From positions 992,001-1,056,000 of the forward strand of contig CAJXYU010000001.1 in NCBI GenBank assembly GCA_913063155.1: a DNA stretch of 64,000 nucleotides. Direction: 5' to 3'. Positions 27,252-39,935 of the stretch are shown piece after piece. Numbering within the stretch: the first letter of the stretch is position 1; every line of letters begins with the position of its first letter. The notes beneath the pieces were generated by a model. That model ran no database searches. It worked only from the letters and a program-made list of their open reading frames with translations, and was not told where the DNA came from. The stretch comes from an uncultured Desulfovibrio sp. Lineage in GTDB: Bacteria > Desulfobacterota > Desulfovibrionia > Desulfovibrionales > Desulfovibrionaceae. The translations under genes were made by a program, and so were the position numbers.

Positions 27252-27596
27252 TCACTCCACGGTGTGTTTCCGAACCTCCTCCATGGCCGGCCGCCACAGG
27301 AAGCGGTCCAGGTCGATGCGGCCCGAATCGTCGAAGGCCACGGCTTCGTTTTCCAGAAGTTGTTTCTGGAGGTCATACCCCTGGAAGGACTTCAGGGCGA
27401 TGCAGCCCTCGCGGTTGACCACCCGATGCCAGGGCAGCCCCTCCTTGCGTGACGAAGAGTGAAGGATTCGCACCACCTGCCGCGCTGCCCGGGGATTGCC
27501 GGCCAGGCGGGCTATTCCGCCGTAAGTGGACACGCACCCCTCGGGAATGGCGCGGATGAGTTCGATGACCTTTTCGGTGAATGTCGGCTGCGTCAT
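27252..27596 (-). CDS. Alkyltransferase-like (ATL) DNA-repair protein
   Basis: A 114-residue protein of the O6-alkylguanine-DNA alkyltransferase family. The active-site PCHRV of true methyltransferases is PWHRVV here, with Trp56 in place of the acceptor cysteine, the hallmark of ATL proteins, which bind O6-alkylguanine without removing it and hand the lesion to nucleotide-excision repair. The base-flipping Tyr25 (STYGGIA) and the arginine finger Arg39 (AARQVV) are retained. Length (about 100-115) fits ATLs. The only good start is the ATG at 27596. It lies 70 bases upstream of the glycosyltransferase gene. Confidence 0.9.
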   Translation of the reverse strand: MTQPTFTEKVIELIRAIPEGCVSTYGGIARLAGNPRAARQVVRILHSSSRKEGLPWHRVVNREGCIALKSFQGYDLQKQLLENEAVAFDDSGRIDLDRFLWRPAMEEVRKHTVE

Positions 27597-27830
27597 GGCC
27601 GTCTGTATGCCATGGGAAGGCTTTTCGGGCAATGCCGTTTCTCGTTGATGTTCGTTTTGTGTTCGTAATTAAATGTTTTAATTTCAAATTGTTACCTATG
27701 TTTCGAACACTGTTGTGGAGAGCGGGGAGGCAAGACATATCGGACTCCGGGGGTATCCCTTGACGGCATTTTCCCGTCGTCGCCATCTGTGGTAGGGTGC
27801 GCCAAAAAAAGAACCGGCTGGACCAAACTT

Positions 27831-30338
<2,508 letters not shown>

Positions 30339-30350
30339 CCGGACGTTTTC

Positions 30351-32099
30351 TTATACCTCTTCGGGTTTCCCCAACTCTTTGATTCGTTTGGCATACTCCG
30401 TTTTGAGGGCTGTCATGTAGTCCGGGTCCACCTTGCCCTTCCAGGTGGTCACTTCCCGGTAGCGCTTGGGAATTTCCACACTGTCCGGGTCGTAACCGGT
30501 TTCGAACCTCGTGCGCCAGCGCAGCCGCTGGATGTTTTCCCCCACCTGGTCCTGGGTTTGGGCCAGCGAGGAATACCCCACAGACTCCAGGGCCCGGGCC
30601 AGCATCTCGTCTCCGTAGACGCCGCGCGCAAACAGGCAGGAGACCATGGAAGTCAGGAAACAGCGCTTTTTTTCGTCTTCCACCAGAAAGTCGACGGCCT
30701 GTTGCACGTCCTGGTCTTCGTGCTTCTGGTCGTAGGAATAGCCGCCCGTGTCCAGGTGGGCGTGGCGGAAGCCCAGCGCCTCGGCCACGAAGAAGACCTC
30801 GCCCGTGGCGTAGCCGGCCATTTCCTGTCCCAGTACGCAGGCGAAGTCCATGCCGCCCAGCACCGAGGCTGCCTTGAGAGTGCCCTTGGCCAGCAATGCG
30901 TAGAAGTCGTTCTCGGCCCGGCCCAGGTATTTGATGGCTTTTTCGTAGCCAGCGGCGTCGCCGAACGAAAGAGGAACGATGGTCTGCTCCCGGGTGACGA
31001 TGTCCTTTTCCAGAGCCTCGGTGGCCCAGGCCAGGGCGACACCGGCACTCATGACGTCCAGGCCCATGAGCTCCACCGTGTCCATGAGTTGCAGGGCGTG
31101 GAACGAATCCTTGACCCCGAGCATGCTGCCCACGGCAAAGAGCAACTCATAGTCGTATCCCACCTGTCGGTACCGGTATTGGTAGTTTTTTTTGAACTGC
31201 TCGCGGATATACCCTATGTGGATGCAGCCCACCGGGCAGCCCGCACAGGCCGCGTTGCGCAGCAGGCGTTCCTCGGCCATCCTTTCGCCGGTGATGCCGC
31301 CAGTGTCCGGATCGTGCGTGGCCTGCAGGTTGCGCCAGGGCAGGCTTTTGAGTTCATTCAGGGGGGCCACGTTCACGGCCGTCCCCAGTCCGTGGTACTT
31401 GTTCATGATTTCGGTGGCGGTGAGTTGTTCGTAAAGCTTCTGGAACAGCTTGGGATATTCCTTGTTGTCGGGTAGTTCAAAGCCCCGGTCCCCCAGGATG
31501 ACGATGGACTTGAGATTTTTGCTGCCCATGACTCCGCCGGCGCCCATGCGTCCGAAATGGCGGAAAGTGTCCACGTTGATGCAGGCATAGGCGCAACCGT
31601 TCTCACCGGCCGGGCCAATGCGCAGCATGGAACGGCGACCCGAGCCCGGAAACATGGAGCGGAGGATTTTGCCCGAGCTGAGTGTGTCGCGTCCGCGCAT
31701 GAACTCGACGTCCCTGATTTCGAAATGACGCGCGCCGACGCCCAGGGCCGAAAGGCGCCTGGCCCTTCCCTTGACGACCAGGGCGTCCATGTCGCCGAAG
31801 CGCATGGACAGGGCCGATCGGCCGCCTGCGTGAGATTCGGTGTACTGGTCATGGTAGGGGGACTTGAAGGCGCAGACCGTCTTGCTCATGAGCGGGAAAT
31901 AACCCGTGAGCGGGCCGATGGCGAAGATCAGAGGTTGGTCCGGGTCGTCCCAGGGTCTGTCCGGATGGCCGTATTCCCGGTAAAGCATGGCCGCCAGACC
32001 TCCCCCGCCGGAATATTGGTCGCGACCTTCATGGACGGTCACGTTCATCTTGCCGCTGGCCAAGTCCACCACATGTACGCGGAAGAAGTCGCGGATCAT
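30351..32099 (-). CDS. Aldehyde:ferredoxin oxidoreductase family enzyme
   Basis: A 582-residue protein of the AOR family (tungsten- or molybdenum-bispterin plus one [4Fe-4S]). Pterin-contact landmarks are GPAGENGCAYACI and HFGRMGAGGVMGSKNLK (180-196). Three cluster cysteines are Cys285, Cys288 and Cys292 in CAGCPVGC, and a distal cysteine (probably Cys488) would complete the set. The usual AOR stretch containing GYDPR is replaced by DTGGYSYDQK, so the substrate may not be a simple aldehyde. The start is the ATG at 32099, overlapping the upstream ferredoxin stop by 4 bases. The coupled four-cluster ferredoxin is its likely electron partner, as in the YdhV/YdhY pair. Confidence 0.88.
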   Translation of the reverse strand: MIRDFFRVHVVDLASGKMNVTVHEGRDQYSGGGGLAAMLYREYGHPDRPWDDPDQPLIFAIGPLTGYFPLMSKTVCAFKSPYHDQYTESHAGGRSALSMRFGDMDALVVKGRARRLSALGVGARHFEIRDVEFMRGRDTLSSGKILRSMFPGSGRRSMLRIGPAGENGCAYACINVDTFRHFGRMGAGGVMGSKNLKSIVILGDRGFELPDNKEYPKLFQKLYEQLTATEIMNKYHGLGTAVNVAPLNELKSLPWRNLQATHDPDTGGITGERMAEERLLRNAACAGCPVGCIHIGYIREQFKKNYQYRYRQVGYDYELLFAVGSMLGVKDSFHALQLMDTVELMGLDVMSAGVALAWATEALEKDIVTREQTIVPLSFGDAAGYEKAIKYLGRAENDFYALLAKGTLKAASVLGGMDFACVLGQEMAGYATGEVFFVAEALGFRHAHLDTGGYSYDQKHEDQDVQQAVDFLVEDEKKRCFLTSMVSCLFARGVYGDEMLARALESVGYSSLAQTQDQVGENIQRLRWRTRFETGYDPDSVEIPKRYREVTTWKGKVDPDYMTALKTEYAKRIKELGKPEEV

Positions 32100-32524
32100 G
32101 ACGCCACCTCCTCCCTTGTGGGTTCCTTGATCTCGGACATCTCGAGACAGTCGTGTGGGCAATAGGCCACGCACCGGCCGCAATGCAGACATACGTATGG
32201 GTTCACCAGATGGTCCAGGAAGATGGCGTCCACCGGGCAGGCCTCTGCACATTTGCCGCAGCGGATGCAGAGTTTTCGTTTCTGGATAACTCCTCCTGCC
32301 CTGCGCGGCGAGAGCGCGCCCGTCGGGCAGGCCTGGGCACAGGGGGGCGGGGAACAGGCCAGACAGAGCTTGGCTTCGAAGCCCGCGGCCATGCCGCCGG
32401 ACGAACGGATGCGGATGCCCGCCTTGTTCCAGGAAAGCTGCTTGTGCACCAGCCGGGCGCAGGCCAGCGAGCAGGAATGGCAGCCGATGCACTGCTCCAT
32501 GCGGGCGGCCGAGAGCTTTTTCAT
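32096..32524 (-). CDS. Four-cluster [4Fe-4S] ferredoxin subunit
   Basis: A 142-residue electron-transfer protein with sixteen cysteines in four clusters: Cys12/15/18/22, Cys54/57/62/66 (CLACSPPPCAQACP), Cys86/89/92/96 and Cys112/115/118/122. This is the HycB/DmsB/YdhY-type arrangement used by molybdo- and tungstoenzymes. There is no signal peptide, so it should work in the cytoplasm. It is translationally coupled to the AOR-family gene (ATGA overlap) and probably passes that enzyme's electrons to or from other carriers. Confidence 0.92.
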   Translation of the reverse strand: MKKLSAARMEQCIGCHSCSLACARLVHKQLSWNKAGIRIRSSGGMAAGFEAKLCLACSPPPCAQACPTGALSPRRAGGVIQKRKLCIRCGKCAEACPVDAIFLDHLVNPYVCLHCGRCVAYCPHDCLEMSEIKEPTREEVAS

Positions 32525-32573
32525 GACCAGACCTCCGGGCTACCGGGATTCGTGAATGGTGTGGCGTTCCGTC

Positions 32574-34190
32574 TTATTGGAGTTCAAGAATGTCATGTTT
32601 CAGGGCCCAGAGGACATGATATTCTGCCCGGTCCTGTGACATATGGGTGGCGATTGCAAGGAATTTTCGCAGCAGCGTGTCGCAATCAATGGGTTTTCTG
32701 GCCAGGAAGGCCAGCTTTTGGAGCAACTCGGACTCAATGATACGTTCCATGCCCGCATAGAGCAGGGGGAAGTCCTTGCCCCGGTACATGGCTTCACCCG
32801 TCCTTCCGGTCTTGAGGACCATATCCCCGGCCAGATTGTGCGTGGAATAATGACCGAAGATTTCCGAATAGGCGATGTGTCCCGGATGGCGCTCGTTACG
32901 CAGGGCTTGCGCGTCCGCAGGCAGCTTCCAGAGCTCGTCCCAGAGTTGGAGGTACTGTTCGATGACCGCGCTCCATGCGAACTCCCGCTCCACGCGTTCA
33001 CGGGCCGCCGCCCCCATGGCGCGTCGCAATTCCGGATTTTCCACCAGGGTTCTGACGGCCTCGGCCAGGGTTGGGACCTGCACCGCGGTCTGCTGGGCCA
33101 GGATCAGGTGGTATTGGTTGTCGAAAATCAGCGGAGCCAGGAGGTCCGCGTCCCGGGTGGAATTCGCGCCTATGGTCGGTACGCGGATGCCGGTCTTGCC
33201 GTCCACCACGAGGTCCTTGTATCCGTCGTAGTCCGAAGCGATACAGGGCAGGCCGAAGGCTGCGGCCTCCAGGACGGTGATGCCGAAGGTTTCCTGCGGG
33301 TTGTCGGCGATTGTCACGAAGATGTCGGCCTCCCGGAAAATGCGGGTCTTTTCCTCCTCGGTGGGCCGGGCCTTGATGGCCAGCTCCAGGCCGATGTTTT
33401 CGGCCAGCTCTCGCAGGGTGGGCGTGAAATCGTCCTCGTCGTCGGTCCAGCCTGCCAGAGTCAGGCGTACCTCTTCGGGGGGCATGCCGTCCGTAAACAG
33501 TTGGTGCAGGGCGCGCAACAGGGGAAGCAGGTCCATCTTGGAATAGTGCGCGATGCGGCCGAAGACCAGGATATTGCAGACGTCCCGGCGGCCGGCGCCC
33601 GGCGTGTAGGTCTGTGGGTCAATGCCCAGGGGGATACGCCGCACGCTGGGGCCTGCAAAATCCGGCTCCAGGTTGTAGTCGCGGCGCAGGGCGTCCAGGA
33701 ACTTGCCCACGGCGGCGACCCCGGCCGTGGAGGTGGATACGATGCAGTCGCGCGGCGTGGCGCCGGGCCAGAGGTGTTGCAGGAACTGGCGGCCGTAGTC
33801 GGCGTAACTCAGGGAATGGGTCACGCCGGTGATGGGGAAGATTGTCGGGCTGTAGGCGTTGCGCAGCCGGGCCAGATGTGGCTGGCAGGTGATGCAGTCG
33901 GATTGGTGGAAGCAGTGATAATTGTTGCCGGCCAGGGCGCGAGGCAGGTCCCGGCGGTCCATGACCTTGAATCCCCCACGGGCGGCGATGCCGGGGGCCA
34001 GGGTGGTCAGGGTTTTGTGCAGGCTTTCCCGAGCCTTACGACTGCTCAGGAAGAAGTGATATTCGTCGAACGGGTCCGCGGCCAGCAGGAAGTCCATGAA
34101 CCGGGCATTGGCCACTTTCCTGCCCAGGACGCCGCCGGCCTCGTAAAACGGATCCAGAGTTCCCCAGAAGCGTTTGTTTCGTGTTCCCAT
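32574..34190 (-). CDS. Glycosyltransferase family 4 protein
   Basis: A 538-residue protein with a GT-B C-terminal half: ILVFGRIAHYSKMDLLPLLRAL, LTLAGWTD and the donor motif DNPQETFGITVLEAAAFGLPCIASDYDGYKD. The N-terminal part (about 1-200) contains HCFHQSDCITCQPHLARLRN, a Cys/His-rich stretch not common in GT4. A further 130 residues follow the catalytic part and are predicted helical. Start at 34190; the frame continues to 34316 but without support. Substrate unknown; it is not in an operon with other glycan genes. Confidence 0.8.
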   Translation of the reverse strand: MGTRNKRFWGTLDPFYEAGGVLGRKVANARFMDFLLAADPFDEYHFFLSSRKARESLHKTLTTLAPGIAARGGFKVMDRRDLPRALAGNNYHCFHQSDCITCQPHLARLRNAYSPTIFPITGVTHSLSYADYGRQFLQHLWPGATPRDCIVSTSTAGVAAVGKFLDALRRDYNLEPDFAGPSVRRIPLGIDPQTYTPGAGRRDVCNILVFGRIAHYSKMDLLPLLRALHQLFTDGMPPEEVRLTLAGWTDDEDDFTPTLRELAENIGLELAIKARPTEEEKTRIFREADIFVTIADNPQETFGITVLEAAAFGLPCIASDYDGYKDLVVDGKTGIRVPTIGANSTRDADLLAPLIFDNQYHLILAQQTAVQVPTLAEAVRTLVENPELRRAMGAAARERVEREFAWSAVIEQYLQLWDELWKLPADAQALRNERHPGHIAYSEIFGHYSTHNLAGDMVLKTGRTGEAMYRGKDFPLLYAGMERIIESELLQKLAFLARKPIDCDTLLRKFLAIATHMSQDRAEYHVLWALKHDILELQ

Positions 34191-34371
34191 ATTCAAGGTC
34201 AAACCCGACTTTCCCGTGTTTGTCAAAGTTTTATGTAGAAGACGGCGTCGGAATTTTGTTCCTGTTGCAGGCGTCTGCTCTTGGTTGTGCCCATTGGGAC
34301 CCAAGAAAAAATCCAATGAATTTCAGTCGGCTGCTTTCGCCGATAAATAGTTTCCCGGTTATAAAGGGCGG

Positions 34372-34389
34372 TTGGCCTTCTTTTTGCAA
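34372..34389 (+). promoter_or_regulatory. Candidate sigma-54 promoter of the diguanylate cyclase gene
   Basis: TTGGCCTTCTTTTTGCAA has GG at 34374-34375 and GC at 34386-34387 with exactly 10 bases between, in good agreement with TTGGC-N-TTGCA. Predicted RNA start near 34399, about 50 bases before the ATG at 34449. Confidence 0.6.
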
Positions 34390-34448
34390 AATCAAGGTGC
34401 GGTGAGACGTTTTTCCGACACCGAAGATTGCTTGAGGGAGTGACCGGC

Positions 34449-35942
<1,494 letters not shown>

Positions 35943-35964
35943 ATTTCACTCATATCGAAACCGA

Positions 35965-35988
35965 AAAGGCGCGGCTTTCCGCGCCTTT
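35965..35988 (+). terminator. Terminator of the diguanylate cyclase gene
   Basis: Perfect 10-bp stem AAAGGCGCGG / CCGCGCCTTT with a CTTT loop, followed by CTCATTT. Confidence 0.82.
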
Positions 35989-36055
35989 CTCATTTGCGCG
36001 CTCTGCAAAGAGTGCTATCGTCCGACTGATCCGATGGGAAACGAAGGTGAGATTC

Positions 36056-36961
36056 ATGAGAGCTATCATTGCCGGTGGAACCGGATTCATAGGGCGGGCC
36101 CTGTGCGCCGAATTACTGGAGAACGGCTGGGAGGTGATCATTATTTCCCGCACTCCGTCCCGCGTGGGCGAGCTGTTCTCCAGCGGCGTCATCGGTATGG
36201 ACTGGGACGGCGGCGGTCACTGGGGATCCGTCATGGATGTCGATACCGTCATGGTCAATCTGGCGGGCGAGAGCATCGCCGGACGCTGGACCGCAGCCAA
36301 GAAGCGGCGTATTCTGGAGAGCCGCCTGGAGGCCGGGAAGCGTCTTTTCAAGGCCGTGGCCTCGGTTGATATCAAGCCCCGCGCCCTGGTTCAGGCGTCG
36401 GCGGTGGGGTATTACGGCCCGCATAAAAGCACGCCCCAGACCGAGGAATGTCCGCCAGGCGCCGGATTTCTGGCCGATGTGGCCCGGCGGTGGGAGAACT
36501 CCACCCGTGCTGTGGAAGACATGGGGGTGCGCAGGGTCATCATTCGTACGGGGATTGTGCTTGGCAACGGCGGCGCACTGGCCAGGATGCTGCCCGCGTT
36601 CCGCCTGCTTCTAGGCGGTCCTCTGGGGCACGGGCATCAGGGCATGTCCTGGATTCATCTGGCCGATGAAGTGAGCGCCATACGCTTCCTCATGGAGCAC
36701 GCCGAAGAGTGTGGCCCCTATAATCTGGTGGCCCCGAATCCATGCGACAACAACCGTTTCTCCAGGACGCTGGGAGCTGTGCTGGGGCGTCCTGCGCTTC
36801 TGCGCGTTCCGGCCGCCGCCTTGCGGCTGCTTTTCGGCCGGATGGCCGACGAGGCGTTGCTTACGGGCCAGCTTGCGCTGCCTGAGGCGCTTGAGCGCGC
36901 CGGATATGCATTCCGGTTTCCCGATCTGGAGGGAGCGTTGCGGGACATACTTTTCAAATAA
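36056..36961 (+). CDS. TIGR01777-type NAD-dependent epimerase/oxidoreductase (YfcH-like)
   Basis: A 301-residue extended short-chain dehydrogenase. It opens with MRAIIAGGTGFIGRAL, the Rossmann GGTGFIG loop, and has NLAGESIAGRWTAAKKRRILESR and SAVGYYG, both diagnostic of the TIGR01777 (SDR39U1/YfcH) family, then GHGHQGMSWIHLADEV. Length is normal. Substrate is unknown for the whole family; in bacteria some members affect cell division. AAGGTGAG precedes the ATG; a GTG three codons earlier is possible. Monocistronic. Confidence 0.92.
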   Translation: MRAIIAGGTGFIGRALCAELLENGWEVIIISRTPSRVGELFSSGVIGMDWDGGGHWGSVMDVDTVMVNLAGESIAGRWTAAKKRRILESRLEAGKRLFKAVASVDIKPRALVQASAVGYYGPHKSTPQTEECPPGAGFLADVARRWENSTRAVEDMGVRRVIIRTGIVLGNGGALARMLPAFRLLLGGPLGHGHQGMSWIHLADEVSAIRFLMEHAEECGPYNLVAPNPCDNNRFSRTLGAVLGRPALLRVPAAALRLLFGRMADEALLTGQLALPEALERAGYAFRFPDLEGALRDILFK

Positions 36962-36987
36962 GATGCGGGGGGCTGCCCCTGTACCCC

Positions 36988-37011
36988 GGCAAAGGGAATA
37001 ATCCCCTTTGC
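36988..37011. repeat. Palindromic AAAGGG-ATAATCC element (copy 1)
   Basis: Arms GCAAAGGG (36989-36996) and CCCTTTGC (37004-37011) around AATAATC, followed by CCCCCTGG. It lies between the epimerase gene and emrB and resembles the element at 55818-55842. Confidence 0.6.
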
Positions 37012-37089
37012 GCCCCCTGGTTGTTCGAACGGTTATTTAAGCCGGATATTTAAACGGTCCGTCTGAGAGTGAGAGCAGGCGGATCATTT

Positions 37090-38655
37090 TTATTTTCCGT
37101 ACATGGCTTTGACCTTCTTTCTCCCCGGGAGCATGAGGATGAAAGGGATCAGGGTGAAGAACAGGCATCCGAAGATAAAGGAGATGTCGTTGTAGGCCAA
37201 CATGGTCGCCTGTTTGACCAAGGTCTTTTCCAGCATCACGAGGGCAAGCTTCGACGCCCTGACCGTGTCGACCCCGAGTTTGATCAGACTTTGGGTCAGT
37301 TGGGTCCTGTAGCTTTCCGAGGCTTGGCTGAGCGTGCTGATGTGCTCACTCAGATAGACCCGGTGGATCTGGACTCCCCTGTCCAGGAGGGTGGCGGCCA
37401 GTGCGTAGCCCAGGTTTCCCCCCACCCTGCGGGCGAGTATGTAGATGCTGGAGGCATCCGTGACGTCGGTCTTCGGCACGCTGAACAACGATACCGCGCT
37501 GAGGGGCACGAACATGAAGGGCATGCCCATGCCCATGATCATGAGGGGCAGGACGAGGTCGCTCATCCCGGTGTTCACGTTCAGGTTCATGAGGGCGTAA
37601 TAGGACCAGACGATGAGCCCCACGCCCGCCAGCACAGGAAGTTTTGCCCCTATTCGTTGATAGAGCTGCCCGGCCACGGGCATGAACAGCAGCAGGGTCA
37701 GGGCGCGTGGAGCCAGGGCCAGCCCGGCCTCAAGGGCGGGGTAGCCGAGCAGTCGCTGGGTGAACTGTGGAAGAATGAACGTGGTTCCGAACAGCGAGAT
37801 ACCGAAGATGAGCCCCATGATCGACCCGATGGTGAGATTCTTGTCCTTCAGAATGCGCAGGTTGATCACCGGGGCGGGATAGTACAGTTCCCAGCCAATG
37901 AGGATCAGCAGGGCCGCGACCGTGACGATGGTTCCCATGAGAATGCTCGAGGATTCGAACCAGTTCGCTTCCTGTCCTTTTTCCAGAATGATCTGCATCC
38001 CCGTCAGGAAAATGAAGAGCAGTATGATGCCCAGCCAGTCGATGGATTGCACGCCTCTGCGCAGATAGGACGGGTCGTGTACGAACCGGTATGTCAGAAA
38101 TATGCCCACGATGCAGACCGGGATGTTGATGTAGAAAATCCAGGGCCAGCCGTATGCGTCCGTCAGCCAGCCGCCTAGGATCGGGCCCAGAGCCGGGGCG
38201 AGGACCACTCCCATGCCGTAGAGCGACATGGCCATGCCCTGCTGGCGGGGCGGAAAGGTCTCGCGCAGGATGGCCTGGGACACGGGAATGAGTGCTCCCC
38301 CGCCGATGCCTTGGATGATTCTGAAGATGATCATCTGTTCGAAGCTGGTGGCGAGCCCGCAGAGGATCGATCCTACGGTAAAGATGACCAGGGAGCCGAG
38401 GTACAGCTTTTTGCGGCCGATCAGCGCGCTCCACCATCCGGTCATGGTCACCATGATGATTTCGGCGATGCTGTAGCTGATGGCAACCCAAGTGATGGAT
38501 GACAGGTCGGCTCCGAAGCTACCCATCATGTGGTTCATGGACACGTTGACCACGCTGGTGTCCATGACCGCGATGAACGCGCCGAACATGACCGTGACGG
38601 CGATGGTCCACCGCTCGCCGCCGCTCATGGATTCCGGATCCTTGTATGCGTTCAT
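37090..38655 (-). CDS. DHA2-family MFS multidrug efflux permease (EmrB-like)
   Basis: A 521-residue drug:proton antiporter with about fourteen helices. Motifs include AVMDTSVVNVSMNHM (helix 1, motif D1), RIIQGIGGGALIPVSQAI (motif B) and GMGVVLAPALGPILGGWLTD (motif C), diagnostic of the 14-helix DHA2 group. It is the last gene of a TetR-EmrA-EmrB operon and starts 2 bases after the emrA stop. With EmrA and an outer-membrane channel it would expel hydrophobic toxicants; no TolC-like gene is nearby. Confidence 0.92.
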   Translation of the reverse strand: MNAYKDPESMSGGERWTIAVTVMFGAFIAVMDTSVVNVSMNHMMGSFGADLSSITWVAISYSIAEIIMVTMTGWWSALIGRKKLYLGSLVIFTVGSILCGLATSFEQMIIFRIIQGIGGGALIPVSQAILRETFPPRQQGMAMSLYGMGVVLAPALGPILGGWLTDAYGWPWIFYINIPVCIVGIFLTYRFVHDPSYLRRGVQSIDWLGIILLFIFLTGMQIILEKGQEANWFESSSILMGTIVTVAALLILIGWELYYPAPVINLRILKDKNLTIGSIMGLIFGISLFGTTFILPQFTQRLLGYPALEAGLALAPRALTLLLFMPVAGQLYQRIGAKLPVLAGVGLIVWSYYALMNLNVNTGMSDLVLPLMIMGMGMPFMFVPLSAVSLFSVPKTDVTDASSIYILARRVGGNLGYALAATLLDRGVQIHRVYLSEHISTLSQASESYRTQLTQSLIKLGVDTVRASKLALVMLEKTLVKQATMLAYNDISFIFGCLFFTLIPFILMLPGRKKVKAMYGK

Positions 38656-38657
38656 GG

Positions 38658-39881
38658 TCAGCGCCCCCGGCGGAGAAGCGCGGCGGTGGTCCTTTCGGCC
38701 CTGACGGGTATGGCCGGGACGTTCGAAATGTCCACGTTGGGAATGACGGACATGCCCGGAGCCAGGGCATAGCGCTTCAGTTGTCCCGGATCGTCAAGCA
38801 CGATCTTCACGGGGATGCGTTGGACGACCTTGATGAAGTTGCCGGTCGCATTCTCGGGCGGGAGCAGGCTGAACCGGGAGCCGGTCCCTCGTTGAATGCT
38901 GTCCACATGTCCTTTGAAGACTACATCCGGGTAGGTGTCGACCTCGACCTCGACCGGCTGGCCCGGACGCATGTCCGTGACCTGGGTTTCCTTGAAGTTG
39001 GCCACCACCCAGTTGTCCCGGCTGACAATGGAAAAGAGCTTCTGGCCCACCTGGAGGTAGGCCCCCTTCTCAACGGATTTCTTGGTGATGAATCCGTCGC
39101 ACGGAGCTTTGATGCGTGTGTAGGAGAGGTTCAGGCGGGCTCGTTCCACTTCGGCTTCGGCCTTGTGCTGTTCGGCCACGCGTGCATCCACCTGCGCCTG
39201 GGCTTGCCGCAATTCGTCTTCAGCCGCGTGGCCGGCGGCCACTGCCTGCCTGATTTTTGCCGAATGCGTATCCACAAGGCGTTTTGCGGAATTCAGCTTT
39301 GCCCGTGTGATGGCCTCGGTGGCCCTGGCATGGTCATATTCCTGACGGCTCACGGCCCCGGCCTTGGCGATGCGTTTGATGCGGGCAAGGTCGCTTCGGT
39401 CCCGGTCGTGCCCGGCCTTCACTTCGGCCACTTCGGCCTCGACCTGTGCCAGTCCGGCATGCTGGGAGGTGAGATCCGCCTGTTTCTGCTGCAGGATATT
39501 TTGGGCGGCCGCGACCTGGGACTGGGCCTCGACCACGGCTGCCTTGGTCTGTTCCAATTGGGCGAGCGCGACGTCCAGCGCCACCTGATAGTCGCGGGAG
39601 TCGAGTTCAGCCAGCAGTTGCCCCTCTTTCACCTGTTGGTTGTCGTTCACGTATACGCTGGCCACATGTCCCGCCAAACGTGGGCTGATGGTCGTGACGT
39701 GCGCCTCGATGAAGGCGTCATCCGTGGATTCGTACGATATGGCGTGGATATAGAGAGGGATGCCTGCGGCGAGCAGGAGAACCAAGGCGACCACGCCTGA
39801 AAGAAGCATGGTCCGTCGGTTTCCGAACATTCCCTTGAGTTTTTCTTTTTTGTCGGATGATGTTGTTTGATTCTGGCTCAT
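38658..39881 (-). CDS. EmrA/HlyD-type membrane fusion protein
   Basis: A 407-residue periplasmic adaptor with one N-terminal membrane anchor (about residues 25-48). The biotinyl-lipoyl-like half ISPRLAGHVASVYVNDNQQVKEGQLLAELD is followed by a long coiled-coil hairpin rich in Ala, Gln and Glu (about 95-240), then RLNLSYTRIKAPCDGFITKKSVEKGAYLQVGQ, the second lipoyl half and beta-barrel. It bridges the inner-membrane EmrB-like pump to an outer-membrane channel. It follows tetR by 54 bases in the same operon. Confidence 0.92.
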   Translation of the reverse strand: MSQNQTTSSDKKEKLKGMFGNRRTMLLSGVVALVLLLAAGIPLYIHAISYESTDDAFIEAHVTTISPRLAGHVASVYVNDNQQVKEGQLLAELDSRDYQVALDVALAQLEQTKAAVVEAQSQVAAAQNILQQKQADLTSQHAGLAQVEAEVAEVKAGHDRDRSDLARIKRIAKAGAVSRQEYDHARATEAITRAKLNSAKRLVDTHSAKIRQAVAAGHAAEDELRQAQAQVDARVAEQHKAEAEVERARLNLSYTRIKAPCDGFITKKSVEKGAYLQVGQKLFSIVSRDNWVVANFKETQVTDMRPGQPVEVEVDTYPDVVFKGHVDSIQRGTGSRFSLLPPENATGNFIKVVQRIPVKIVLDDPGQLKRYALAPGMSVIPNVDISNVPAIPVRAERTTAALLRRGR

Positions 39882-39935
39882 GTGCTTGTCTGTGTTGTCG
39901 GGGTTGGATTGTGCATCCCGTTTTCGGCTGCCGGG

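Noticed and set aside
27659-27710. GTGTTCG ... CGAACAC inverted repeat upstream of the ATL and kinase genes
   Set aside because: Seven-base arms 38 bases apart can arise by chance; no other evidence of an operator.
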